From Streptomyces sp. VRA16 Mangrove soil (lineage in GTDB: Bacteria > Actinomycetota > Actinomycetes > Streptomycetales > Streptomycetaceae), in assembly GCF_017377775.1 (NCBI RefSeq), contig NZ_JAFVLN010000008.1:400887-464886 (forward strand): 64,000 nucleotides of DNA, given 5' to 3'. The position numbers and the translations under genes were made by a program. Below are positions 9,814-18,011 of the stretch, in pieces. Every line of letters starts with the position of its first letter. The first letter of the stretch is position 1. A model generated the notes under the pieces. That model worked only from the letters and a program-made list of their open reading frames with translations, was not told where the DNA came from and ran no database searches.

Positions 9814-10545
9814 CTACGCCTGGATCACCGGCTCCTTCGTGAACAGGGCGCCGAGAGCGGGGGCGTGGACCCGGCGGCCCGCAAGCCGCAGGGCCTCCCA
9901 CACGGTGACCTGGTTCGCGGTGAGGACCGGCTTGCCCAGTTCCCGCTCCAGATCGGAGACGTACGCCGCGGTGTGCAGGGCCGTGTCCGGGAGGAGGAGC
10001 GCCTCCGCGTCCGGGTGGTCGCCCGCCCGGGCCATGGCCAGCACCTCGTCCCAGGCCCACGTGCCGACCTCGGCCGCGGTGATGATCCCGCTGCCGCGCA
10101 CCGAGAGCACCTCGGCGCCGGCCGCCTTCAGGAACACGGCGAAGTGGTCGGCGACGTCCGACGGGTAGGTCGCCGCCACCGCGACCCGCCGCACCCCGAT
10201 CTCGCCGAGCGCGTGCGCGAAGGCGAACGAGGTGCTGGACGCCGGGAGCCCCGCGGCCTGCGCGAGACCGCGGACCTGGTCGTGGGCGCCGTCCCAGCCG
10301 AAGACGAAGCTGCCGGACGTGCACGCCCAGACCACCGCCTCGGCGCCGGACAGGCGCAGCTCCTCCACCCCGGCCGCCAGGCGTTCGGGGGCGCCCATCT
10401 TCAGCAGCGCGTCGACGCGGTGGGCGTCCTCACCGATGTCGGTGTGCACGACGGCGAGCCGTACGTCGCTGTCGATCAGCATCTCGATGCGCGGGTAGTC
10501 GTCCTCGGCGGAGTGTCCTGGGTAGAGAAATCCGAGCGCTGTCAT
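9814..10545 (-). CDS. Maleate isomerase/arylmalonate decarboxylase-like, one Cys missing
   Basis: A 243-residue member of the Asp/Glu racemase superfamily, closest in pattern to maleate cis-trans isomerases and arylmalonate decarboxylases. The first catalytic cysteine is present (C75 in VWACTSGSF). The second, normally in an SCTN-like loop, is replaced: the equivalent loop reads LLLPDTAL with Asp187. Two-cysteine isomerisation or racemisation is therefore unlikely, and a one-cysteine decarboxylase- or lyase-like reaction is possible. The gene lies 3 bases downstream of its paralogue, so they are co-expressed and may act in sequence or as a heteromer. It belongs to the catabolic island with the Ehu-type importer. 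Confidence 0.85.
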   Translation of the reverse strand: MTALGFLYPGHSAEDDYPRIEMLIDSDVRLAVVHTDIGEDAHRVDALLKMGAPERLAAGVEELRLSGAEAVVWACTSGSFVFGWDGAHDQVRGLAQAAGLPASSTSFAFAHALGEIGVRRVAVAATYPSDVADHFAVFLKAAGAEVLSVRGSGIITAAEVGTWAWDEVLAMARAGDHPDAEALLLPDTALHTAAYVSDLERELGKPVLTANQVTVWEALRLAGRRVHAPALGALFTKEPVIQA

Positions 10546-10548
10546 GCT

Positions 10549-11370
10549 CTATGCCCACCCTTCCTGGCCCTCGGGAAGCTCGGGGAGCTCCGGGGGACCC
10601 TGCAGTCCGGTTTCCGGTACGGGCCACTGCCGTCGCGCCGCCGGGTCGAGCAGCGCCTGGTAGGGGCCCACCGCTCGCGTACCCAGCCGGGCCAGGGCTG
10701 CCCACATCGTGACCTGATTGGCTGAGATCACGGGCATGTGCAGCTCGGCCTCCAGCTGCGGGATGACGTCGTACGTGGGCAGGTTCGTGCAGCTGATGAA
10801 GAGCGCGTCGGCGGCGTCGCCGACCGCCGCCCGCGCCATGTCGGCCACGTCCCGGTAGGGGACCTTCCAGATGTGCCGGGTCAGGCCGAGGTACGCACGG
10901 CCCGTCACGGCGATCCCGGCCTCCGCGAGGTACTCCTCCAGGGACTCGGTGACGGAGCGGGTGTACGGGGTGACGAGCGCGATACGGCGCGCGCCGAGGT
11001 CGGTGAGGGCTTCGAGCAGCGCCCCCGACGTGGTCACGGACGGCAGCTCGCCCGCCCGCCGCATCGCCTCGCACATGGCGCGTTCACCGGCGATGCCGCC
11101 GACGAAGCTGCCCGATGTGCAGGCGTACGCGATGACTTGGGGCTCGGCCGCGCCGAGCGCCCGTACCGCCTCGTCGAGCGTCTCGTGCTCGCTGACGAGC
11201 CGGGCCAGATCGAGGCTGACCTCGACCGGCACGAACGGGGTACGGGTGAGATGCAGGGAGATGTCGTCGGGCACCCAGCGCCACAGCTCACGGTCGAGGG
11301 CGAAGTCGAAGGGTGCGACGACGCCGACGCCGCGCTGCGGCTGCGGTCCCCCCAGGAAAGAGACGTCCAT
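10549..11370 (-). CDS. Maleate cis-trans isomerase-like Asp/Glu racemase family protein
   Basis: A 273-residue paralogue of the neighbouring gene. Both catalytic cysteines of the maleate isomerase/racemase fold are present: C84 in AYACTSGSF and C194 in FISCTNLPT. By family knowledge this allows cis-trans isomerisation or racemisation of a dicarboxylate-type substrate. The C-terminal 35 residues are a Pro- and Glu-rich tail beyond the usual domain. It is first in a two-gene minus-strand operon, divergent from the hydroxyacid dehydrogenase gene. Together with the amidase, it suggests a path from an amide or imide through a maleate-like acid; that is inference. Confidence 0.87.
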   Translation of the reverse strand: MDVSFLGGPQPQRGVGVVAPFDFALDRELWRWVPDDISLHLTRTPFVPVEVSLDLARLVSEHETLDEAVRALGAAEPQVIAYACTSGSFVGGIAGERAMCEAMRRAGELPSVTTSGALLEALTDLGARRIALVTPYTRSVTESLEEYLAEAGIAVTGRAYLGLTRHIWKVPYRDVADMARAAVGDAADALFISCTNLPTYDVIPQLEAELHMPVISANQVTMWAALARLGTRAVGPYQALLDPAARRQWPVPETGLQGPPELPELPEGQEGWA

Positions 11371-11591
11371 AGAGCATGCCCCAGGTTCAGCTGAATGATG
11401 ATGCCGATGCGGTGCTTGAGCCGGCAGAGCGCCGGGTCGTCGGGACAGCGGAGAGGGAGGGATCAGCAGAGCAAGCGGCTCTGTCAGTACCCCTGTTGAC
11501 GAAGGTAGGTTCAGGTGCCAGCGTGGTCAATCCGCGCATGTCAGAAGGTTCTCGATCATCCCGGCCTCTCCTCCAGGAAAGCGGAGTTTCG

Positions 11592-12593
11592 TTGCGTAAC
11601 GATTTCCCTGCCGTGTCCGGCGCCGACGCCGATGCCCGCCGTCCGACCGTGCTGGTCCTGGACGCCGCGCCGCCCGCACCGCCGCCCCGGCTCGGCTCCC
11701 TCACCGGGCGCGCCCGTGTCCTGCACGCCGCGGACGCCGCCGGCCTGCGTAATCAACTCCCGTACGCGGACGTGCTGTTGGTCTGGGACTTCTTCTCCGA
11801 CGCGGTGCGCGACGCCTGGCCGGGGCGGGGCGCACGGCCGCGCTGGGTGCACACGGCGAGCGCGGGCGTGGACCGGCTGATGTTCCCCGAACTCGTCGAT
11901 TCCGACACGGTGTTGACCAACGCGCGTGGCGTCTTCGACCGGCCGATCGCCGAGTACGTGGCCGCGCTCGTCCTCGCGATGGGCAAGGATCTGCCCAGCA
12001 CGCTCGCCCACCAGGCGAACCGGCAGTGGCGGCACCGCGAGACCCAGCGGATCTCCGGGACGCGCGCCTGTGTCGTCGGTACGGGCCCCATCGGGCAGGC
12101 GGTCACCGAGCAGCTGAAGGCGATCGGGGTCATCCCGGCGCTGGTCGGGCGGCGGGCGCGGGCCGGGGTGCACGGCCCTGCCGATCTGGACCGGCTGCTG
12201 GCCCGCGCCGACTGGGTGGTGTGCGCGGCGCCGCTGACCGAGGAGACCCGGGGCATGTTCGACGCCCGCCGGTTCGGCGTGATGCAGCCGTCGGCGCGGT
12301 TCATCAACGTGGGGCGGGGACCGCTGGTCGTGGAGGACGACCTGGTGGCCGCGCTGGAGAAGCGCTGGATCGCGGGCGCCGCGCTCGATGTCTTCGAGCA
12401 CGAGCCGCTGCCCGAGGACAGCCCGATGTGGACGGCGCCCGGGCTGATCGTCTCGCCGCACATGAGCGGCGACACCGTGGGCTGGCGCGACGAACTGGGC
12501 CGTCAGTTCGTGGAGTTGTACGGACACTGGGAGAACGGGCGGCCGCTGATGAATGTAGTCGACAAGAAACGTGGGTATGTCCCCGGGAACTGA
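11592..12593 (+). CDS. D-2-hydroxyacid dehydrogenase
   Basis: A 333-residue NAD(P)-dependent D-isomer 2-hydroxyacid dehydrogenase. The Rossmann motif is VVGTGPIGQAV, followed by INVGRGPLVVEDDL (substrate Arg), ALDVFEHEPLPEDSP (Glu) and SPHMSG (catalytic His). It interconverts a 2-oxo acid and a D-2-hydroxy acid. The start is uncertain: I prefer the TTG at 11592, preceded by GGAAAGCGGAG. Upstream in-frame ATGs (11538, 11376) lack binding sites and would add non-conserved residues. It is divergent from the two isomerase-like genes and followed by a terminator before the amidase. Confidence 0.82.
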   Translation: MRNDFPAVSGADADARRPTVLVLDAAPPAPPPRLGSLTGRARVLHAADAAGLRNQLPYADVLLVWDFFSDAVRDAWPGRGARPRWVHTASAGVDRLMFPELVDSDTVLTNARGVFDRPIAEYVAALVLAMGKDLPSTLAHQANRQWRHRETQRISGTRACVVGTGPIGQAVTEQLKAIGVIPALVGRRARAGVHGPADLDRLLARADWVVCAAPLTEETRGMFDARRFGVMQPSARFINVGRGPLVVEDDLVAALEKRWIAGAALDVFEHEPLPEDSPMWTAPGLIVSPHMSGDTVGWRDELGRQFVELYGHWENGRPLMNVVDKKRGYVPGN

Positions 12594-12596
12594 TCA

Positions 12597-12626
12597 CGGG
12601 CCCGGGTTCTTGAGACCCCGGGCCCG
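12597..12626 (+). terminator. Terminator-like hairpin after the dehydrogenase
   Basis: A perfect 10-bp stem CGGGCCCGGG/CCCGGGCCCG with a 10-base loop begins 4 bases after the dehydrogenase stop. The amidase may therefore have its own promoter or be expressed by read-through. Confidence 0.6.
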
Positions 12627-12662
12627 GGACCGCGATCCCTGAACTCTTGGCGTGGAGGGCGG

Positions 12663-14087
12663 ATGACGACCGAGCTCACCGGACTGACCGCACAGGACCT
12701 TCTCGACGGCTACCGCAAGGGCGAGTTCAGCCCGGTCGACGCGACCCGGGCGGTGCTCGCCCGGATCGAGGAGACCGAACCCGCGCTGAACGCGTTCGTG
12801 CGCGTGGACGCCCCTGGCGCCCTCGCGCAGGCCGAGGAGAGTACGCGGCGCTGGCGGCGCGGTGAGCCGCAGGGCCTGCTCGACGGGGTCCCGGCGACGG
12901 TCAAGGACATCCTGCTGCAGCGCGGGGCGCCGACCCTGCGGGGCTCCAAGACCGTCCGTGCGCAGGGAAGTTGGACCGAGGACGCGCCGTCCGTGGCGCG
13001 GCTGCGGGAGCACGGCGCGGTCTTCGTGGGAAAGACGACGACGCCCGAGTTCGGCTGGAAGGGCGTCACCGACTCGCCGCTGTCGGGCACGACCCGTAAT
13101 CCGTACGACCCCGCGCGCACCTCCGGCGGTTCGAGCGGCGGCAGCGCGGCGGCCGTCGCGGTCGGCGCGGGTCCGCTGTCGCTGGGCACGGACGGCGGCG
13201 GCTCGGTCCGGATCCCGGCCGCCTTCTGCGGGATCTTCGGGCTGAAGCCGACGTACGGGCGGGTGCCGCTGTATCCGGCGTCGGCGTTCGGCACGCTCTC
13301 GCACGTGGGCCCGATGACGCGCACCGCGGCGGACGCGGCGCTGCTGATGGACGTGATATCCGGCCCCGACCCGCGCGACTGGTCGGCGCTCGCACCCCCC
13401 AAGGGGAGCTTCCTCGACGGGATCCAGGGCGGGGTGCGGGGCCTGCGCGTCGCTTTCTCTCCGTCGCTGGGCGGGCAGGTCGCGGTGCGGCCGGCGGTCG
13501 CGGCGGCGGTGCGCTCGGCCGTGGAGCGACTCGCGGGGCTCGGCGCGTACGTGGCGGAGACCGACCCCGCCATACAAGTAGGACCCGGCACGGACCCCGT
13601 CGAGGCTTTCCACGCCCTGTGGTTCAGCGGGGCGGCCCGGGTGGTGCAGCAACTGCCGCCCGCGCAGCGGGAGTTGCTGGACCCGGGGCTGCGGGAGATC
13701 TGCGCGCAGGGGGCGCGGCTGAGCGCGCTCGACTATCTCGCCGCCGTGGACGTCCGGATGGCCCTGGGGCGGCGCATGGGGGACTTCCACTCCACGTACG
13801 ACGTGCTGGTCACGCCGTCGCTGCCCATCACGGCGTTCGAGGCGGGGGTGGAGGTGCCGCGCGGGTCCGGGCTGCGCCGCTGGACGGGGTGGACCCCGTT
13901 CACGTACCCCTTCAACCTCACCCAGCAGCCCGCGGCGTCCGTCCCCGTCGGGGTGGACGGGGACGGGTTGCCGGTCGGGCTGCAGATCGTCGCCGCCCGG
14001 CATCAGGATGCGCTGGTGCTGCGTGTGGCGCATGCGCTGTACGAGGCCGGGGTGGCCGGAATCGACGCACCCACGGCAGCGGGCTAG
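12663..14087 (+). CDS. Amidase signature family amidohydrolase
   Basis: A 474-residue amidase-signature enzyme with the complete Ser-cisSer-Lys triad: K81 in PATVKD, S157 in TSGGSSGGS, and S181 in TDGGGSVRIPAAF. It hydrolyses a C-N amide bond to an acid and ammonia. It has no glutamine-transfer partner genes, so it is a catabolic amidase and not GatA. The ribosome binding site GGAGGGCGG precedes the ATG. Within the island it could release ammonia from the imported compound before isomerase and dehydrogenase steps; the substrate is unknown. Its 3' end overlaps the convergent DUF3830 gene by 4 bases. Confidence 0.9.
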   Translation: MTTELTGLTAQDLLDGYRKGEFSPVDATRAVLARIEETEPALNAFVRVDAPGALAQAEESTRRWRRGEPQGLLDGVPATVKDILLQRGAPTLRGSKTVRAQGSWTEDAPSVARLREHGAVFVGKTTTPEFGWKGVTDSPLSGTTRNPYDPARTSGGSSGGSAAAVAVGAGPLSLGTDGGGSVRIPAAFCGIFGLKPTYGRVPLYPASAFGTLSHVGPMTRTAADAALLMDVISGPDPRDWSALAPPKGSFLDGIQGGVRGLRVAFSPSLGGQVAVRPAVAAAVRSAVERLAGLGAYVAETDPAIQVGPGTDPVEAFHALWFSGAARVVQQLPPAQRELLDPGLREICAQGARLSALDYLAAVDVRMALGRRMGDFHSTYDVLVTPSLPITAFEAGVEVPRGSGLRRWTGWTPFTYPFNLTQQPAASVPVGVDGDGLPVGLQIVAARHQDALVLRVAHALYEAGVAGIDAPTAAG

Positions 14088-14626
14088 GCCCGGCGGAACC
14101 CCAGGGTCTCCCCCACCGCCCCGCTCCGCCACAGGTCCTGGCAGGCGGCCGCCATGTCGTCCAGGCCCTCGACCACCTGGCCCCAGACGATGCCGGGGAC
14201 CCATCCGACATCGCCGTTCATGAGCAGATTGTTCCGCTCGTAGAAGAGCGCGAGGTCGATGACGGGGGCACCGGCGCTCAGTCCCGCGCCCGAGCCGTAG
14301 CCGTACGACTGGGTCCCCAGCTGTGTCCCGTTGAAGGAGAAATAGCAGAGGTCGCCGGGAATGGGCGTCACCGTCGGATTCTCCAGCGGTGGCTCCTGTT
14401 CCGCGAATGCCGGGAACAGGGCGTAGATCTCGTTGCGGGCGTATTTGGCGTGGTAGACGTCGGAGACGAGCGGCAGCGCGTCCCAGACCGCCGCGCACGT
14501 CACCGGCGCGCGGTCGTCGAGCAGTTTCGCCGTGCAGGCAACTCCCCTTTTGGCCAGGGAGACTTCGATGTAGCGGTCACCGGTTGCGGTCCTGGAGTCA
14601 GCCATGCGTTCCATGGTCGTCCTCAT
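14084..14626 (-). CDS. DUF3830 family protein
   Basis: A 180-residue soluble protein that I place in the cyclophilin-like-fold DUF3830 family (CTAKLLDDRAPVTCAAVWDALP, then PGDLCYFSFNGTQLGTQSYGYGSG split across the middle). Members often sit beside amidases, racemase-like isomerases and amino-acid-type ABC importers, as here; the biochemical role is unknown. The ATG at 14626 has GGGAGG five bases upstream; internal ATGs at 14614 and 14605 are also usable. It is divergent from the ehuB-like gene, with 88 bases between, and its end overlaps the amidase end by 4 bases. Confidence 0.82.
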   Translation of the reverse strand: MRTTMERMADSRTATGDRYIEVSLAKRGVACTAKLLDDRAPVTCAAVWDALPLVSDVYHAKYARNEIYALFPAFAEQEPPLENPTVTPIPGDLCYFSFNGTQLGTQSYGYGSGAGLSAGAPVIDLALFYERNNLLMNGDVGWVPGIVWGQVVEGLDDMAAACQDLWRSGAVGETLGFRRA

Positions 14627-14714
14627 CCACCCCTCCCGGTCAAGACCGCATCTGCCGCATCAGGGGCTCGAATTGATCGGCATAGGTTGGTTCGAGTCGG
14701 GTAGCCGCGCGCCC

Positions 14715-15614
14715 ATGGCTCCACCAACTGAGATACGTACGCACGAGAAACGGAACATACGCAGACGGTCACTGCTCGTCGGCGCGGGAGCGCTCGGCGC
14801 GGTCGGTGCCCTCGGTGCCGCGGGCTGCAGCCGCGTGCCGAGCGGTGACACGCTCGCCCGGCTCCAGTCGCAGGGCACCGTACGACTCGGCATCGCGGGA
14901 GAGGTGCCGTACGGCTACATCGACGACAGCGGGAAGTTCACCGGCGAGGCGGTGGAGCTGGCCAAGGTCATCTTCAAGCGGCTCGGCGTCGCCAAGGTGC
15001 AGCCGGTGGCCACCGACTTCGCGTCGCTGATCCCCGGCCTGAACACGCAGCAGTTCGACGTGGTGTCCGCCGGGATGTACATCAACAAGGACCGCTGCCA
15101 GCAGGTCATCTTCGCCGATCCCGAGTACCAGATGCTGGACTCGTTCATCGTCGCGAAGGGCAACCCGAAGAACCTGCACGACTACGCGGACTGCGTGAAG
15201 GCCAAGGCGAAGCTGGGCACCGGCACCGGGTACGCGGAGATCGCGTACGCGGTGGAGGCGGGCTACAAGGAGTCCGACATCGTGATCCTCCAGGATCAGG
15301 TCGCCGGGCTGAACGCCGTCGAGTCGGGCCGTATCGACGTCTTCGCGGGGACCGCGCTGACCACCCGCGAGGTCACCAAGAAGAGCCGCAGGGCCGAGCA
15401 CACCGAGCCGTTCGCCCCGACGGTCGGCGGCAAGAAGCACATCGACGGCGGCGGCTTCACCTTCCGGCCCACCGACACGAAACTGCGCGACGCCTTCAAC
15501 GTCGAGATCCACAAGATGAAGAAGAGCGGTGAACTGTTCCGGATTCTCCAGCCGTTCGGGTTCACGAAGGCGGAGATGACGACGCTGACCGCCAAGGAGC
15601 TGTGCCGACAATGA
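14715..15614 (+). CDS. ehuB: Ehu-type ABC importer solute-binding lipoprotein
   Basis: A 299-residue periplasmic-binding-protein family 3 (polar amino acid type) receptor. An RRRSLL start resembling a Tat signal leads into a hydrophobic run and lipobox GAAGC. The body shows GTVRLGIAGEVPYGYID, VATDFASLIPGLNTQQFDVVSAGMYI and AGLNAVESGRIDVFAGTALT, the pattern annotated as EhuB (ectoine/hydroxyectoine binding). No ectoine-utilisation enzymes (EutB-E or DoeA-D type) are nearby, so the ligand may be something else acted on by the amidase and isomerases. The stop overlaps the next start as ATGA. The start codon lacks a strong binding site. Confidence 0.85.
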   Translation: MAPPTEIRTHEKRNIRRRSLLVGAGALGAVGALGAAGCSRVPSGDTLARLQSQGTVRLGIAGEVPYGYIDDSGKFTGEAVELAKVIFKRLGVAKVQPVATDFASLIPGLNTQQFDVVSAGMYINKDRCQQVIFADPEYQMLDSFIVAKGNPKNLHDYADCVKAKAKLGTGTGYAEIAYAVEAGYKESDIVILQDQVAGLNAVESGRIDVFAGTALTTREVTKKSRRAEHTEPFAPTVGGKKHIDGGGFTFRPTDTKLRDAFNVEIHKMKKSGELFRILQPFGFTKAEMTTLTAKELCRQ

Positions 15615-16360
15615 CCACCGGACTGTGGGAACACTGGGTACTGCCCGGCATCTGGATCACGATCCAACTCACCCTCTACAGCGCCGCGCTGGCGACCGTC
15701 GTCGCGTTCGGCGTGGGCATGGCGCGTACGCACAGGCTGTGGATCGTACGGTTCGTCGCGGGCGCGTACACCGAGATCTTCCGCGGCACGTCCGCACTGA
15801 TCCTGATGTTCTGGATCTTCTTCGTGCTGCCGCAGCTGGCGGGCTGGTCGCTGGTCCCGATGTGGGCCGCCGTCCTCGCCCTCGGCCTGTCCTACGGTGC
15901 GTACGGCGCCGAGATCGTGCGCGGTGCCCTGAACTCGGTGGCGCCCGCCCAGCGCGAGGCGGGGGTCGCGCTGAGCTTCACCCCGTGGCAGCGGATGCGG
16001 CTCATCCTGCTGCCGCAGGCGGTGCCGGAGATGATCCCGCCGTTCTCGAACCTGCTGGTGGAGCTGCTCAAGGGCACCGCCCTGGTCTCGCTGCTCGGCA
16101 TCGGTGACGTGTCGTTCGCCGCCTATCTGGTGCGGCTCGCGACGACGGAGAGCGCACAGATCTACTCGATCACGCTCGTCATCTACTTCGTGATCGCGTT
16201 CGTGCTGACGCGCGGGATGCGCGCGCTGGAGCGCAAGACCAAGGCGGGCATCGGGCAGCGGCCCGCGGCCAAGGGCGGAATCATGGGCAACAAGCTCGAC
16301 ATGCGGCAGACGACGGCCGTGTCCCAGGTCCCGGCGAGCACGGGAGGTGGCGGCCAGTGA
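15611..16360 (+). CDS. ehuC: Ehu-type ABC importer permease (EhuC-like)
   Basis: A 249-residue His/Glu/Gln-type amino acid ABC permease with about five membrane helices. The EAA loop is present: QREAGVALSFTPWQRMRLI followed by LPQAVPEMIPPF. It pairs with the next permease to form the channel. Coupling is tight: ATG at 15611 overlaps the ehuB stop, and its TGA overlaps the following GTG. A GTG at 15602 would add three residues. The extra C-terminal tail after about residue 215 is hydrophilic. Confidence 0.87.
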   Translation: MTTGLWEHWVLPGIWITIQLTLYSAALATVVAFGVGMARTHRLWIVRFVAGAYTEIFRGTSALILMFWIFFVLPQLAGWSLVPMWAAVLALGLSYGAYGAEIVRGALNSVAPAQREAGVALSFTPWQRMRLILLPQAVPEMIPPFSNLLVELLKGTALVSLLGIGDVSFAAYLVRLATTESAQIYSITLVIYFVIAFVLTRGMRALERKTKAGIGQRPAAKGGIMGNKLDMRQTTAVSQVPASTGGGGQ

Positions 16361-17025
16361 TCGTCACCGCCGCTTCGAACTGGGACTGGTCCGCCGTCTC
16401 CGACTTCATGCCGCACTTCTGGGACGGCGTCGTCGAGACCCTGAAGATCCTGGTCCTCGGTTCCCTCATCTCCTTCAGCGTCGGCCTGGTGTGGGCGCTC
16501 GCCCTCCGGGCGCCGACCCGGTTCGTGCGCTGGCCGGTCGGGATCGTCACGGAGTTCATCCGCAACACCCCGCTCCTGGTGCAGCTGTTCTTCCTGTACT
16601 TCGTGCTGCCGGACTGGGGCATCCAGTTCTCCGCGCTGACCACCGGTGTCATCGCGATCGGCCTGCACTACTCGACGTACACCGCGCAGGTCTACCGCGC
16701 CGGCATCGAGGCCGTCCCGGCAGGACAGTGGGAGGCGGCCCGCGCGCTGAGCCTGCCGTACGGCAGGACGTGGACGGCCGTGATCCTGCCGCAGGCGATC
16801 CGCCGCGTCGTGCCGGCGCTCGGCAACTACGTCATCGCGATGCTGAAGGACACCCCGCTGCTCGCGGGCATCGGCGTCCTGGAGCTGCTGCAGCGCTCGC
16901 GCCTGGAGGCGGCCCAGACGTTCCAGTACACGGAGGCCCTGACGGTCGTCGGTGTCGCCTTCATCCTCATCGCCTACCCCTCTTCTCTCCTCATCCGAGC
17001 TCTGGAGCGCCGCCTTGTCCGCTGA
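16357..17025 (+). CDS. ehuD: Ehu-type ABC importer permease (EhuD-like)
   Basis: A 222-residue second inner-membrane permease of the same importer. EAA loop: QWEAARALSLPYGRTWTAV followed by LPQAIRRVVPAL. About five membrane helices are visible. The GTG start overlaps the previous stop by 4 bases (GTGA). The end overlaps the ATPase start by 11 bases, so the four genes form one translational unit. Confidence 0.88.
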   Translation: MIVTAASNWDWSAVSDFMPHFWDGVVETLKILVLGSLISFSVGLVWALALRAPTRFVRWPVGIVTEFIRNTPLLVQLFFLYFVLPDWGIQFSALTTGVIAIGLHYSTYTAQVYRAGIEAVPAGQWEAARALSLPYGRTWTAVILPQAIRRVVPALGNYVIAMLKDTPLLAGIGVLELLQRSRLEAAQTFQYTEALTVVGVAFILIAYPSSLLIRALERRLVR

Positions 17026-17839
17026 CGCCACCCCGTCCAAGAACACGCAGGAGCAGGCCAACCCCAAGGTGGACGGCAGCGAGCTGATCCGCTTCGACAA
17101 GGTCGTGAAGCGGTTCGGCGGCAACACCGTCCTCGACGAGCTGGACTTCTCCGTCGCCTCCGGCAAGCACGTGACGCTGATCGGCCCGTCGGGCTCCGGC
17201 AAGACGACGATCCTGCGGCTGCTGATGACGCTGCTCAAGCCCGACCAGGGCACGATCAGCGTGAACGGCGACTACCTCACGCACGAGGAGAAGAACGGCA
17301 AGCTGGTCCCGGCCGGCGAGAAGCACATCCGCGAGGTCCGCAAGAACATCGGGATGGTCTTCCAGCAGTTCAACCTCTTCCCGAACATGAAGGTGCTGCG
17401 CAACATCATGGAGGCGCCGGTCACCGTGCTGGGCCTGCCGAAGGACGAGGCGGAGCAGCGGGCCCGGGAACTGCTCGACATGGTCGGCCTGGCCGACCGC
17501 TGCGACGCCTACCCCACCCAGCTCTCCGGCGGCCAGCAGCAGCGCGTCGCCATCGCGCGGGCGCTCGCGATGCGCCCCCAGGTGCTGCTGCTCGACGAGG
17601 TCACCTCGGCGCTCGACCCGGAACTGGTGGCGGGCGTCCTGGACGTGCTGCGCGACATCGCGCACACCACGGACATCACCATGCTCTGTGTGACCCACGA
17701 GATGAATTTCGCCAGGGACATCTCGGATCAGGTTCTGATGTTCGACTCCGGCCGGGTCATCGAGTCCGGATCCCCGGAAAAGATCTTCAGCGACCCGGAA
17801 CACGAGCGCACCCGGGAATTCCTGAGCGCGGTCCTGTGA
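17015..17839 (+). CDS. ehuA: Ehu-type ABC importer ATPase (EhuA-like)
   Basis: A 274-residue ABC ATPase. Walker A GPSGSGKTT is at residues 57-65, the Q-loop is in MVFQQFNLFPNM, the signature is LSGGQQQRVAIARAL, Walker B is VLLLDEVTSALDP, and the switch is CVTHEM. Together these define the polar amino acid import subfamily. I place the start at a TTG (17015) with GGAG seven bases upstream, inside the end of the preceding permease gene; an upstream start at 16952 would lie further into that gene. It energises uptake of the unknown ligand. Confidence 0.87.
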   Translation: MSADATPSKNTQEQANPKVDGSELIRFDKVVKRFGGNTVLDELDFSVASGKHVTLIGPSGSGKTTILRLLMTLLKPDQGTISVNGDYLTHEEKNGKLVPAGEKHIREVRKNIGMVFQQFNLFPNMKVLRNIMEAPVTVLGLPKDEAEQRARELLDMVGLADRCDAYPTQLSGGQQQRVAIARALAMRPQVLLLDEVTSALDPELVAGVLDVLRDIAHTTDITMLCVTHEMNFARDISDQVLMFDSGRVIESGSPEKIFSDPEHERTREFLSAVL

Positions 17840-17868
17840 CCAGCCGTTCACGGACTGGTGCATGACTT

Positions 17869-17880
17869 TGGCATATGCCA
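17869..17880. promoter_or_regulatory. Perfect 12-bp palindrome TGGCATATGCCA, copy 2
   Basis: Lies between the ehuA stop and the IclR start, 132 bases before the latter, in the same TTTGGCATATGCCAG context as 3566-3580. A site for the adjacent IclR protein (autoregulation) is the simplest reading, but this is inference. Confidence 0.5.
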
Positions 17881-18011
17881 GGGTGGCGCGTTCCTGCTGA
17901 GAGGCATGGAATGCGCCACCAATCTCCCCAACAGCCGCCCCTATTGGGTGCGTTGGCGGCTATCGTGGACGGAGCCCAGCTGTCCGGAACCGTTCCATGC
18001 AGGGGGATGCC

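Noticed and set aside
11376..11591. N-terminal extension of the hydroxyacid dehydrogenase to 11376
   Set aside because: The added 72 residues are not typical of the family, and the TTG at 11592 has a better binding site.
14715..17839. Confident annotation as an ectoine transporter
   Set aside because: Family likeness is clear but the neighbouring enzymes do not fit ectoine use, so the ligand is left open.
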